64,000 bases of DNA from contig JAZBOL010000032.1 of NCBI GenBank assembly GCA_036351115.1, positions 1-64,000 of the forward strand. The letters run 5' to 3'. The notes under the pieces are model-generated. The model had not been told where the DNA came from. It worked only from the letters and a program-made list of their open reading frames with translations, and searched no databases. The DNA comes from Marinihelvus sp036351115 (lineage in GTDB: Bacteria > Pseudomonadota > Gammaproteobacteria > Xanthomonadales > SZUA-36). The position numbers were made by a program, and so were the translations under genes. Shown here one piece after another: positions 39,860-48,395 of the stretch; within the stretch, counting starts at the first letter, position 1; the number at the start of each line of letters is the position of its first letter.

Positions 39860-40093
39860 ATGGCCGCGCGGAACGAAATCCCCATCGGTCAGCCCTGGTA
39901 CCGCGAGCCCTGGCCCTGGATCATCATCGGTCTCCTCGGGACCGTGGTGGTGGCCAGCCTCATCACCTTCTGGATTGCCGCGAGCAATCCGGACGGGCTG
40001 GTGGTGGACGATGCGGAATACCAGGAGATTCGCCGCGGATTGCGGGCCCAGGAAGCCGACGGGTCCGACGCGGAAGCCGACGACGACTCCTGA
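39860..40093 (+). CDS. ccoH: Short FixH/CcoH-like protein, periplasmic domain missing
   Basis: The 77-residue product matches the FixH N-terminus: IPIGQPWYREPWPWIIIGLLG, one TM helix, then IAASNPDGLVVDDAEYQEIRRGLRAQ. FixH proteins are normally about 150-170 residues with a periplasmic beta domain after the DGLVVDDYY-type motif; here the frame ends with a short acidic tail. No frameshifted continuation is visible because ccoI starts 9 bp later. It is likely a reduced but functional form. Position 1 bp after ccoG supports a cbb3 assembly role. Confidence 0.8.
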   Translation: MAARNEIPIGQPWYREPWPWIIIGLLGTVVVASLITFWIAASNPDGLVVDDAEYQEIRRGLRAQEADGSDAEADDDS

Positions 40094-40101
40094 GCGGGTC
40101 G

Positions 40102-42567
40102 ATGAGCGCCGGGACCCCCCCCTGCTTCCATTGCGGTGAACCCTGCCCGCCGGGGGAGCCCATTACGGTTCACCGCCAGGGTGAGGACCTGCCGGTTTGC
40201 TGCAACGGCTGCAAGGCGGTCTCCGAGCTGATTTTCAACAGCGGCCTCGATCGTTACTACCGCTTCCGCGAGGGAGAAGCGCGGCGCGCCGACGAAGATC
40301 TCGACGAACTCCTGGCGGCCTGGCGGAGTTGCGATGAACGGCGGGATCTGTGGGGCGTCCCGGAGGGTGAAGGCCGTTACGATCTCCTGTTGCAGACCGA
40401 GGGCGTCCGCTGCGCTGCCTGTGCCTGGTTGATCCGCAGTCGTCTCGAACCGGCGGTGGGTATCGAACGGGTGCAGGTGGACATCGGTACCGGGTACACG
40501 CGCATCCTCTGGGACCCCTCCCGCATTGCCCTGAGCACCCTTGCCGCCGAGCTGGCCTCCCTGGGCTACCGACCCCATCTGCCGCTGGCGGAAGACGAGG
40601 AGCGCGGACGCCTGCGCGAACGACGCAATGCCATGTTGCGCCTCGGTGTGGCGGGACTCGGCATGATGCAGGTGATGATGTACGCCGTGGGCCTCTACGC
40701 GGGCGAGGCCATGGGCATCAGTGCCGGCGCGGAAAGATTCCTGGAATGGACCAGCCTGCTGGTGACCATTCCCGTGGTGCTCTACGCCGGCCGCCCGTTC
40801 TTCGAAGGTGCCGTGGCCGGCCTGCGATCTCGCCGCATGGGCATGGACGTGCCCGTGGCCCTGGCCATTGGCGTGGCCTTCGTGGCCAGCTGCGTGAATT
40901 TCCTGCGTGGCGCGGGCGAGGTGTATTTCGATTCGGTCGTCATGTTCGTGTTCTTCCTGTCAGCGGCGCGTTACGTGCAGCTGGTACAGCGCCACCGCAA
41001 TCTCCAGAGCGGAGCCGCCCTGGCGCGCCTGCTGCCCGAATGGGCCCAGCGCATCAGGGACGGCGAGGTCGAAACCGTGCTGCTGCGTGATCTCGCGGCC
41101 GGGGACCGGGTGCGGGTACGGCCCGGTGAACCCTTTCCCGCCGATGGCGTCATCGAGTCCGGGAGCACGCGGGTTGACGAATCGCTCCTGACCGGGGAAT
41201 CCCGCTGGCTGCAGCGGGGACCGGGCGAACCGGTGGTCGGTGGAAGCATCAACCAGTCCCAGTCCGTGGACGTGCGTGTCACGGCAACGGGGCAGGGCAG
41301 CACCGTGTCGGCCCTCGGGCGCCTCCTGCTGCAGGCGCGCAGCCGCAGCGGACATGCGGCCACGCTGGCTGAACGCACCTCCGGCTGGTTCGTCGGCGCC
41401 GTGCTCCTGATCGCCGCCGTGACCGGGTTCGCCTGGGCGTCCCAGGATCCGTCCCGCGTGCTGCCGACGGTGCTCGCGGTGCTCGTGGTCAGTTGCCCGT
41501 GCGCCCTGTCCCTGGCGTTTCCCGCGGCCCTGGCGGCTGCCGGCCGAAACCTGCTCCAGCAGGGAACGCTCCTGACCCGCTCCGATGCGCTCGAAGCACT
41601 GGCGCGCGCGGACATCGCCGTCTTCGACAAGACCGGCACCCTGACCGAGGGTCGTCCAAGCCTGGCCGGCGTCGTCATCAACCGGGACCACCCGCAGGCC
41701 GGCACGCTTGATGAAGACTCGGTCCTGGGTATCGCCGCGGCGCTCGAATCCCATTCGGCACACCCCCTGGCCACCGCCTTCCGCCGGGGCGGGACGGGTC
41801 TGACGGCGCAGGATGTGTCGGACCGACGCCACCGCGGCCTCGAGGGCATGGTGGAGGGGCGCACGTGGCGAATCGGCTCAGCGGCCCATGTGGGCTTTGA
41901 ACCCGGCAGTGAATCCGATGACGGATCGGTCTGGCTTGCCGACGACGACGGGTGGCTCGCCCGCTTCGCCGTCCAGGACCGCTTACGCGAGGGGGGAAGC
42001 CAGCTGGTGAAGCAGCTGGCGAGTCGCGGCGTGCAGGTATGCATCGCCTCCGGCGACGCCGCCCCGGCGGTGGAGCGGGTGGCGCGGGAGCTCGGGATCG
42101 AGGACTGGCGCGCCGGCCTGACGCCGGAAGACAAGATGGCCCTCGTGGAAACGCTGCAGGCCGAAGGACGCACCGTGCTGATGGTGGGTGACGGTGTCAA
42201 TGACGGGCCGGTCCTGGCCACGGCCGACGTGTCCATGACGGTCAAAGGGGCGACGGAACTGGCCAACAGCGCCGCGGACCTGATCCTCACGGAGCCCTCC
42301 CTGGCCGGGGTCTGGAAGGCCCGGGATCTCGCGCGCGAAGCGCGGCGAACGGTCCGCCAGAACATGGCCTGGGCCATCGGCTACAACACGCTGGCGTTGC
42401 CGCTGGCGGTCGCCGGCCTGCTGCAACCGTGGATGGCGGCCCTGGGCATGTCGGCCTCGAGTCTCCTGGTGGTGGCGAATTCAGCGCGACTGACGGCCTG
42501 GGGACGCCCCCGGAGCAGCGGTGGCAGTGACGCGGTGCGCACGATGCCGGCGGAGGCGCGGGCGTGA
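40102..42567 (+). CDS. ccoI: CcoI (FixI) copper-transporting P1B-type ATPase
   Basis: The product is 821 residues. An N-terminal Cys-rich module (CFHCGEPC and CCNGCKAV) and an HMA-like domain with CAACAW are followed by eight TM helices, the channel motif SCPCALSLAFPAAL, the phosphorylation site DKTGTLTEG, HP locus SAHPLATAF and the hinge GDGVNDGPV. This is the CopA2/FixI group, which exports Cu(I) to the periplasm for CuB insertion into CcoN. ATG at 40102. Its stop overlaps ccoS (GTGA at 42564). Confidence 0.96.
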   Translation: MSAGTPPCFHCGEPCPPGEPITVHRQGEDLPVCCNGCKAVSELIFNSGLDRYYRFREGEARRADEDLDELLAAWRSCDERRDLWGVPEGEGRYDLLLQTEGVRCAACAWLIRSRLEPAVGIERVQVDIGTGYTRILWDPSRIALSTLAAELASLGYRPHLPLAEDEERGRLRERRNAMLRLGVAGLGMMQVMMYAVGLYAGEAMGISAGAERFLEWTSLLVTIPVVLYAGRPFFEGAVAGLRSRRMGMDVPVALAIGVAFVASCVNFLRGAGEVYFDSVVMFVFFLSAARYVQLVQRHRNLQSGAALARLLPEWAQRIRDGEVETVLLRDLAAGDRVRVRPGEPFPADGVIESGSTRVDESLLTGESRWLQRGPGEPVVGGSINQSQSVDVRVTATGQGSTVSALGRLLLQARSRSGHAATLAERTSGWFVGAVLLIAAVTGFAWASQDPSRVLPTVLAVLVVSCPCALSLAFPAALAAAGRNLLQQGTLLTRSDALEALARADIAVFDKTGTLTEGRPSLAGVVINRDHPQAGTLDEDSVLGIAAALESHSAHPLATAFRRGGTGLTAQDVSDRRHRGLEGMVEGRTWRIGSAAHVGFEPGSESDDGSVWLADDDGWLARFAVQDRLREGGSQLVKQLASRGVQVCIASGDAAPAVERVARELGIEDWRAGLTPEDKMALVETLQAEGRTVLMVGDGVNDGPVLATADVSMTVKGATELANSAADLILTEPSLAGVWKARDLAREARRTVRQNMAWAIGYNTLALPLAVAGLLQPWMAALGMSASSLLVVANSARLTAWGRPRSSGGSDAVRTMPAEARA

Positions 42568-42779
42568 GCATCATCTACGTCATGATCCCCCTGGCCCTGG
42601 CGCTGGTGGGTGTGGCGATCTGGGCCCTGGTCTGGGCCATCCGGTCCGGACAGTTCGACGAGCTCGAGTCCCATGGCTGGACACCCGTGCTCGATGACGA
42701 TGAGCGCCCCGCGGCCAATCCGGAAGCGAAACGTGACGCTTCGCCCCGGAAAACCGATTCGGAAGAGCCCGGGGACTGA
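42564..42779 (+). CDS. ccoS: CcoS (FixS) oxidase maturation protein
   Basis: The 71-residue product starts with one TM helix (IIYVMIPLALALVGVAIWALVWAI) then SGQFDELESHGWTPVLDDDE, the FixS signature (GQFDDLExxxxxxLxDD). CcoS is needed for haem and copper incorporation into cbb3 oxidase. GTG start overlapping the ccoI stop by 4 bp. The C-terminal 25 residues are variable and charged. Confidence 0.93.
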   Translation: MSIIYVMIPLALALVGVAIWALVWAIRSGQFDELESHGWTPVLDDDERPAANPEAKRDASPRKTDSEEPGD

Positions 42780-42781
42780 CC

Positions 42782-43501
42782 GTGGGCGAATTGCTTCCCG
42801 TCCTCGCCACGGCATTCATGGCGGGCCTGCTTGGCGCGGGCCACTGCTTCGGCATGTGCGGCGGCATTGCCGGCGGACTCGGCGCCCTGGCCACGGGCCG
42901 CGGGGCCTGGGCCTCGGCACTGCTGTTCAATGGCGGTCGCGTTCTGAGCTACAGCCTGCTTGGCGGGCTCCTGGCCGTGACCGTCGGCGCCGCCGGGGAG
43001 GCCCTCGGGGTTCCGGCCTGGTCGCGCTGGCTACGACTGGCCACGGGTCTGCTCATCGCGATGGTGGGACTGCGTTTCCTGTTCGACTGGCAGGGGCTCG
43101 CGCGGGTCGAGCGTGCGGGCGCCGGGCTCTGGTCCCGGGTTGCGCCCCTCGCGAATCGTGCAGCGCAGCATCCTGGCTTGCCTGGCCGACTGGCCCTGGG
43201 CCTGACCTGGGGATTCCTTCCCTGCGGCCTGGTGTACACCATGCTCCTGACCGCCACCAGCACCGGCCGCTTCGCCAGCGGCTTTCTGACCATGCTGGCG
43301 TTCGGGCTCGGCACCCTGCCGGCCCTGCTCGGCATGACGCTCTGGGCTCCGGCGCTGACTGGCTTTCTCCAGGAACGCAGCACCCGTCGCCTGATCGGCG
43401 CTGGTCTGCTGTTCGTCGCGGCCTGGACGATTTTCGTTCTATGGAGCATGGGCGGCGCGGGTCAGGGTCACGGGGCGCACGCTGGACATCACGCCCACTG
43501 A
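42782..43501 (+). CDS. SafE/TauE-like (DsbD-type) membrane protein of cbb3 biogenesis clusters
   Basis: The 239-residue product has about six TM helices. GLLGAGHCFGMCGGIAGGLG at the N-terminus contains the paired Cys of this CcdA/DsbD-like subfamily, and LTWGFLPCGLVYTMLLTATSTG holds a third Cys. A His-rich tail ends GHGAHAGHHAH, possibly metal-binding. These proteins regularly close cco clusters and are implicated in copper delivery or redox steps of oxidase assembly. GTG start 2 bp after ccoS; last gene of the operon. Confidence 0.88.
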   Translation: MGELLPVLATAFMAGLLGAGHCFGMCGGIAGGLGALATGRGAWASALLFNGGRVLSYSLLGGLLAVTVGAAGEALGVPAWSRWLRLATGLLIAMVGLRFLFDWQGLARVERAGAGLWSRVAPLANRAAQHPGLPGRLALGLTWGFLPCGLVYTMLLTATSTGRFASGFLTMLAFGLGTLPALLGMTLWAPALTGFLQERSTRRLIGAGLLFVAAWTIFVLWSMGGAGQGHGAHAGHHAH

Positions 43502-43555
43502 GGGCCTGTCAGTCAAACCAGCGAAGCGGGAAGATCACCCGGACAAGCCACGGGT

Positions 43556-43561
43556 TAGAAT
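43556..43561 (+). promoter_or_regulatory. -10-like element of the mscS promoter
   Basis: TAGAAT lies 31 nt before the ATG at 43593, predicting a leader of about 24 nt with the purine stretch GAAGCAGGG just upstream of the start. Confidence 0.45.
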
Positions 43562-43592
43562 CGGCATTCGTTTACCGTTGGTGAAGCAGGGT

Positions 43593-45200
43593 ATGGCTCG
43601 AAACACCATGCAGAATTTCCATCGCCCGGCCATCGCCCGGCACGTTCTTGTCGTGCTGCTTTTTCTTTTCATGGCGGGTTGGTTGCCCCAGGTCGCGCTG
43701 GCACAGTCTCCCACACCGCCCACGGAAGACGCCGCGGAAGTCCGCGTCGACGGCAAGGTGCTGTTCCGCGTCCGGGGCGTCAGCGCGTATCCCGCTGCTG
43801 ATCGAGCCGCCGCCATCGAGGATCGGATCGTCGATGTGGCGCGGGACAAGAGCCTGCCGCTGGATGCGATCACCTGGACAGCCTTCGAGGACCATTACCG
43901 GATCCTGGCGGGGGAGTCGGTTCTGTTGAGGCTTTACGACTTCGACGCGGAACTCGAGGCCATACCCCTCGAAACGCTGGCGGAGGTCATCGCGCTACGG
44001 ATCGGGGAAACCACGACCCGGTACCGGGCGGATCGCACCCCTCGGGCCCTGGGCCGCTCGGCGATTTTCACGGCGGCGCTCACCGGCGTGCTCGTGTTGC
44101 TGGTGTGGCTGCTCAGCCTGGGCAAGCGCGCGCTGAACCGCGTACTGATCCGGCGCGTGAACGCCAGCATGGCCAGCATCGAACGGAAGTCCGGGGCGGT
44201 CGTGCATCGGGGACATCTCTGGGCCCTGGCCCAGGGCCTTGTCCAGGGGCTGTGGATTCTCGCCCTGCTGGTGCTCGCCTACTTCTACCTGTCTTCCGTG
44301 CTGGGGACGTTCCCCTGGACCCGGAGCGTGGCACTGCTGCTCCTTTCCTATGTCCAGGCGCCGCTGGTCTCCATGTCCCGTGGCCTCGTAAACGCCATTC
44401 CCGATCTCATGTTCCTGCTGGTGCTCTGGTTTGTCGTTCGCTACCTCCTGCGGATCCTCAAGTCCTTCTTCGCCGCCGTCGGGTCAAAACGGGTTCAGCT
44501 GGCGAACTTCGATGCGGAGTGGGCCGACCCGACGTATCGCCTGCTTCGGGTGGCCATTGTCGCGTTCGCCGTGGTGGTGGCCTATCCCTATATTCCGGGC
44601 TCGGATTCGGCGGCCTTCAAGGGGGTATCCCTGTTCCTGGGTGTCATCGTTTCCCTGGGTTCCTCATCCTTCATCGCGAATCTCATCGCGGGGATCGCCC
44701 TGACCTATCGCGGGGTGTTTCGGGAGGGGGACTGGGTGGAAATCGGTGACGCGGAGGGCCGCGTCGAGGAGATTCGGTCCCAGGTGGTCCGCCTGAGGAC
44801 CCGCGACAACGAACAGGTCACCGTTCCCAGCTCGACGATTCTCAACGCCAACGTCGTGAACCTCAGCACGCCCAAGGTGGGTCGGGGCATCGTCCTTCGT
44901 TGTCCTGTCGGACTGGGCTACGACGTAAGCTGGCGCCAGGCCGAGCGTCTGCTGCTGCTAGCTGCGGAAGGCGTGGACGGTCTCATGGACGAACCTGCAC
45001 CGCGTGTCATGGTCCGGGAACTCGGTGATTACGCCGTTGTGCACATGCTGCTGGTCCAGGTGGACGATCCGGCCAAGCTGCCGGCCATCCGCTCCGAGCT
45101 CAATCGCCGGATTCTGGACGCATTCCACGAGGCCGGCGTGCAGATCATGTCTCCGGCCTACGAGTCGGATCCCGAAACCCCCAAGATCCCTTCGGACTGA
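43593..45200 (+). CDS. Mechanosensitive channel family protein (MscS)
   Basis: The 535-residue product has a signal peptide (VLVVLLFLFMAGWLPQVALAQ), a periplasmic region of about 120 residues, four to five TM helices, and the MscS core: SLGSSSFIANLIAGIALTY (pore helix and hinge) followed by the beta domain GDWVEIGDAEGRVEEIRSQ and RTRDNEQVTVPSSTILNANV. It opens at high membrane tension to release solutes. The start at 43593 (MARNTMQN) follows a weak Shine-Dalgarno; a GTG at 43578 is possible. Independent of the cco operon. Confidence 0.92.
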   Translation: MARNTMQNFHRPAIARHVLVVLLFLFMAGWLPQVALAQSPTPPTEDAAEVRVDGKVLFRVRGVSAYPAADRAAAIEDRIVDVARDKSLPLDAITWTAFEDHYRILAGESVLLRLYDFDAELEAIPLETLAEVIALRIGETTTRYRADRTPRALGRSAIFTAALTGVLVLLVWLLSLGKRALNRVLIRRVNASMASIERKSGAVVHRGHLWALAQGLVQGLWILALLVLAYFYLSSVLGTFPWTRSVALLLLSYVQAPLVSMSRGLVNAIPDLMFLLVLWFVVRYLLRILKSFFAAVGSKRVQLANFDAEWADPTYRLLRVAIVAFAVVVAYPYIPGSDSAAFKGVSLFLGVIVSLGSSSFIANLIAGIALTYRGVFREGDWVEIGDAEGRVEEIRSQVVRLRTRDNEQVTVPSSTILNANVVNLSTPKVGRGIVLRCPVGLGYDVSWRQAERLLLLAAEGVDGLMDEPAPRVMVRELGDYAVVHMLLVQVDDPAKLPAIRSELNRRILDAFHEAGVQIMSPAYESDPETPKIPSD

Positions 45201-45236
45201 GCGGACGCCACGCGCACGGCTCAGTCAGGCACGGGC

Positions 45237-45271
45237 AAAAAAAACCGGCCCGGACGGTGGTCCGGGCCGGT
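45237..45271 (-). terminator. Intrinsic terminator of the acylase gene
   Basis: A perfect 12-bp stem (GTCCGGGCCGGT with ACCGGCCCGGAC, 45244-45255 and 45260-45271) and a 4-nt loop are followed on the minus strand by a run of eight T (the A-run at 45237-45244). It lies 13 bp beyond the acylase stop codon. The plus strand has no T-tract, so it acts on the minus strand only. Confidence 0.9.
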
Positions 45272-45283
45272 CACTGCCGTCGA

Positions 45284-48172
45284 TCAGGGCGATGACGGGA
45301 CGAACTGGAAGCTTCCCACTTCCGTCAGGTTCGCCGCGTCCGCACCCAGGGTCAGCGGGTGGTACTCGTTCGTCAGCCACAGGGGCAGCTGGTCCGCGTA
45401 GTGCGGGCTCAGGAATACGCCGCTGCGTCCACCGGGAATGACCTCTTCGCCGTCCGGGCCGTCCGGGGTCATGCTGGCGATGAAGCGCCGCGCCGGACCG
45501 GAACCGAACATGAACTCGTTGAGGCCGTCTGCCCGGGCGCCATGCGCCGAGGCGTCCACCGCACCGCGCCCGCCGGAGCGGGCAACGCCCGGAAGACCTT
45601 CGCCCAGGTCGCTCAGGCCACCGCCGTTCGGAACGTTCAGCGGATCGACGCCGAGCGGATGGTCGAAGACGATCCGGTGCAGCTTGCCCCAGCGGTAGTC
45701 AGCCAGGTCGGTGGATCCGCTGAAGGCCGGGGCGAACTCGTCCGAGGCCAGCAGGTCCAGCGCGCCGAGCAGGCTGGCGAGCACCACGAAGTCACGCGCA
45801 TCGGCCGGTGTCGGGGGCTGGTTGTCGCCGGGCACGTTGAAGAAAGGAATGCCCGAGGCGCCGACGCCCTGGTTCTGCTCGAAGTCCGTGAGCAGGTAGG
45901 TCACCGCGCGGATGGCCTCCTGGCTGCCGGGCAGGAAATCCCCCAGGCCGATGGCCGACAGGGTGGCGTCCACGCTGTTGCGGATGATCTGCCCGCGCCA
46001 GGCGGCGAAGATGGAAGCTGCTACGCTGGCGTCGATTTCCGCCGCGTCCGGCTCCGGCAGGTTGGCCGCATCGTCGAAGGGATCATAGCCTTCCGGGATG
46101 CCCGTGGGCGTGCTGAAGTCCCAGGCCGACAGCCGTGTGGCAGCTTCCACCACGCGGGGGTCAAGGGCGAACTGGGCGATGCCCGGCCAGGCGCCTTCCG
46201 CCGTGGCGTTGGCGAAGGCCTCGACGATGAAGGGCGTCAGGATCTCCGCGTCCAGCAGCTGATTGTTCGACTGCAGCACGGCCATGTCGTCCAGGGTGAC
46301 GTTCCCGCGTTCCACCAGTTGTTCCAGTTCGCGATCGATACGGCCCATGCGGTCCGAGGAGTACCCCGGATTGAGGTAGTACAGGCCGCCGCCGGGACGC
46401 ACCTGGTTCAGCGCGTTGTTGTCCAGGGTCGTGCCCACGGGATCGTTGTTGGCATTGGCCAGGTAACCCCACTCCGGATTGCTTGCCTGCGGCATCTCCT
46501 CGTAGGGGAGGATCTGGTACGGCGAAGTCTGCCCCTCCTGCGGTCCGTCAGCCAGCAGCCACTCGTGGTTCAGATCGCCGGAGCCGTTCCGGATGAGGTA
46601 GGGCGGTATGCCGCCGTCCGGGGCCATGTCGTTCTGCAGGTCGGCGCGCAGGGGCATTTCACCGGAAGTGAAGTAGCCGATGTTGCCTTCCACGTCGGCG
46701 TAGATGAAGTTCTGCGAACCGACGTCGAAATCCTGCAGCGCCGCGACGAACTGTTCGAGGTTCCTGGCATTGTTGATCTTGCGGAACGCGGCCAGTTCCT
46801 TCGTCGGGCCCCAGCCGATGTATTGCACGCTCAGGCCGAAGGTGCCGTCGATCTCCACCAGCGGACCGTTGTTGCGCCGGGGCACGATCACCGTCACCGT
46901 GCCGCCGTCGTAGGGGACGTTGGCCCGCGTGATGTTGTCCGGCTCGCCGTCGCCGACATTGTTGACGAAATAGCTCTGGAACAGCCACTTCACCGGCTCG
47001 AGCTGGCCCTGGAACACGGTGTGTGTGGGCAGGCCGAGGCTGTTGACCACCAGGGTTTCCTCGAAGACGTCGGTGACGTCCATGGGATGCACCGTGGACC
47101 CCCAGCACAGGCTCTGGTTACAGCCCTGGATGATGGCCGGTGCGCCGGGCAGGCTCACGCCGCTGGCGCTGTAGCCGCCTTCGCCGGTGATGATGTGGTG
47201 CTCTTCCGTGAAAATCGGCGGCATGTTCAGCCCGAGGTGCGGGTCGTTGGCGACCAGGGGTTGCCCGTCCGCCGTGAAGGAACCGGATACGGCCCATTCG
47301 TTGGAGCCGCCGCGGCCTTCACGAATTTCGTTGGTCTTCGCGATCATCGGGATATCGGCGATCTTGTCCATGTAGGACGCGGCCAGCTGGGCGGTGCGCG
47401 GAGAGATCGGTCCGAGCTGTTCCGGTCGGAGCATACCTGCCGGGTTCGGCTTTTCCTTTTTGCTGACACCGCCTTTGCGGGAGGTGAACTGGGGATCGGT
47501 GACTCCGCCCAAGCCCTCCAGGAAACCCGGTACGGAGACCCGGTCGTCGATGGGCTGCACGCGGTGCGTGTCCACGGCGAAGAGGGCGTTGCCGTCGAAG
47601 CCGCCGATCTCGCCGGCTGTCTGGTAGGCGATGGCCGTGATCGTGCGACCGATGTCGAGGTCGAAGGAAAGGTTGAAGGCGAGGCCCTTGCCGACCGCCA
47701 GCGTGTCGATGGCGGTCCAGGGTTCGGCCTGGGTCAGTTCGAGGATGCCGTACTCCGGGGGCAGGTCATTGCCCGCCAGCCAGGCATTCACCCCGTCGGC
47801 GTAGGCGCTGATGATCGCCTGGGTTTCGGCGTCCAGTACGGACCAGGAGGCCTGGGCCGCACGGCGGAGTCCGAGGGTTCGCACCTGGATATCTGCCGCC
47901 AGCTGCGACGGCCCGACCAGTTCGGAGAGCGTTCCGCTGGCCTGGCGTCGCGCCGCATCCATCTGGAAGAAGCGGTCGGCGGCGTGCAGATAACCCTGGG
48001 CGTAGGCGACGTCGGTGGGTGTTTCGCCGCTGATCGTGGGGATGCCAAATTCATCGACCTGAACTGAAACGGGGGCGCTGAGCCCCGGGGCCGTGATGTC
48101 ATCGAGGGCCTGGGCGGGCGCCGTCACGGCGCCGGCCAGGAGGGAAAGTCCAAGCAGGGGTTTGAGCTTCAT
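45284..48172 (-). CDS. Penicillin-acylase family N-terminal-nucleophile hydrolase
   Basis: The 962-residue product has a signal peptide (LLGLSLLAGAVTAPAQA). The alpha-subunit region includes DEFGIPTISGETPTDVAYAQG and HAADRFFQMD. The self-cleavage site is REGRGGSNEWAVSG, where Ser about 290 becomes the N-terminal nucleophile of the beta subunit. VANDPHLGLNMPP and later SNNQ-type residues support this. Such periplasmic enzymes cleave amides of penicillin, acyl-homoserine lactones or aculeacin. The ATG at 48172 is preceded by GGAGAA and a TATAAT about 27 nt upstream (48200-48205); an upstream in-frame ATG at 48250 lies before the promoter and is rejected. Confidence 0.92.
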   Translation of the reverse strand: MKLKPLLGLSLLAGAVTAPAQALDDITAPGLSAPVSVQVDEFGIPTISGETPTDVAYAQGYLHAADRFFQMDAARRQASGTLSELVGPSQLAADIQVRTLGLRRAAQASWSVLDAETQAIISAYADGVNAWLAGNDLPPEYGILELTQAEPWTAIDTLAVGKGLAFNLSFDLDIGRTITAIAYQTAGEIGGFDGNALFAVDTHRVQPIDDRVSVPGFLEGLGGVTDPQFTSRKGGVSKKEKPNPAGMLRPEQLGPISPRTAQLAASYMDKIADIPMIAKTNEIREGRGGSNEWAVSGSFTADGQPLVANDPHLGLNMPPIFTEEHHIITGEGGYSASGVSLPGAPAIIQGCNQSLCWGSTVHPMDVTDVFEETLVVNSLGLPTHTVFQGQLEPVKWLFQSYFVNNVGDGEPDNITRANVPYDGGTVTVIVPRRNNGPLVEIDGTFGLSVQYIGWGPTKELAAFRKINNARNLEQFVAALQDFDVGSQNFIYADVEGNIGYFTSGEMPLRADLQNDMAPDGGIPPYLIRNGSGDLNHEWLLADGPQEGQTSPYQILPYEEMPQASNPEWGYLANANNDPVGTTLDNNALNQVRPGGGLYYLNPGYSSDRMGRIDRELEQLVERGNVTLDDMAVLQSNNQLLDAEILTPFIVEAFANATAEGAWPGIAQFALDPRVVEAATRLSAWDFSTPTGIPEGYDPFDDAANLPEPDAAEIDASVAASIFAAWRGQIIRNSVDATLSAIGLGDFLPGSQEAIRAVTYLLTDFEQNQGVGASGIPFFNVPGDNQPPTPADARDFVVLASLLGALDLLASDEFAPAFSGSTDLADYRWGKLHRIVFDHPLGVDPLNVPNGGGLSDLGEGLPGVARSGGRGAVDASAHGARADGLNEFMFGSGPARRFIASMTPDGPDGEEVIPGGRSGVFLSPHYADQLPLWLTNEYHPLTLGADAANLTEVGSFQFVPSSP

Positions 48173-48199
48173 GGGTTCTCCGTTCTGTGAGCCGTCAAA

Positions 48200-48205
48200 A
48201 TTATA
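48200..48205 (-). promoter_or_regulatory. -10 element TATAAT of the acylase promoter
   Basis: Minus-strand TATAAT, 27 nt before ATG 48172, leaves room for a leader of about 20 nt with GGAGAA. It fixes the start at MKLKPLL. Confidence 0.6.
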
Positions 48206-48383
48206 GGTGATGCGCGCATCGATGTTGGCCGGATTCAAACCAATCGGCACGGGTTCGCGAAAAAATCACATCGGGACGTAACGAAATGGCGTGTGCCAGC
48301 GTCTGAGTCGCAACAGAGGGAGCCTTCAACCGCGGCAATTCGCGATTGGCTGCCGTTTGACGGGCAGGTCACCCTGTTCGCGC

Positions 48384-48389
48384 TACGTT
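48384..48389 (+). promoter_or_regulatory. Putative -10 of a leaderless promoter (GNAT-like gene)
   Basis: TACGTT lies 6 nt before ATG 48396, spacing shared with other genes in this window. TTGACG at 48357-48362 is 21 bp further up, too far for an ideal -35. Confidence 0.4.
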
Positions 48390-48395
48390 CCAGCC

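Noticed and set aside
45359..48067. Open frame of about 900 codons on the plus strand antisense to the acylase gene
   Set aside because: Composition is that of an antisense shadow of a GC-rich gene (His/Gly/Val-rich, no motifs). The minus-strand acylase has clear motifs, signal peptide, promoter and terminator.
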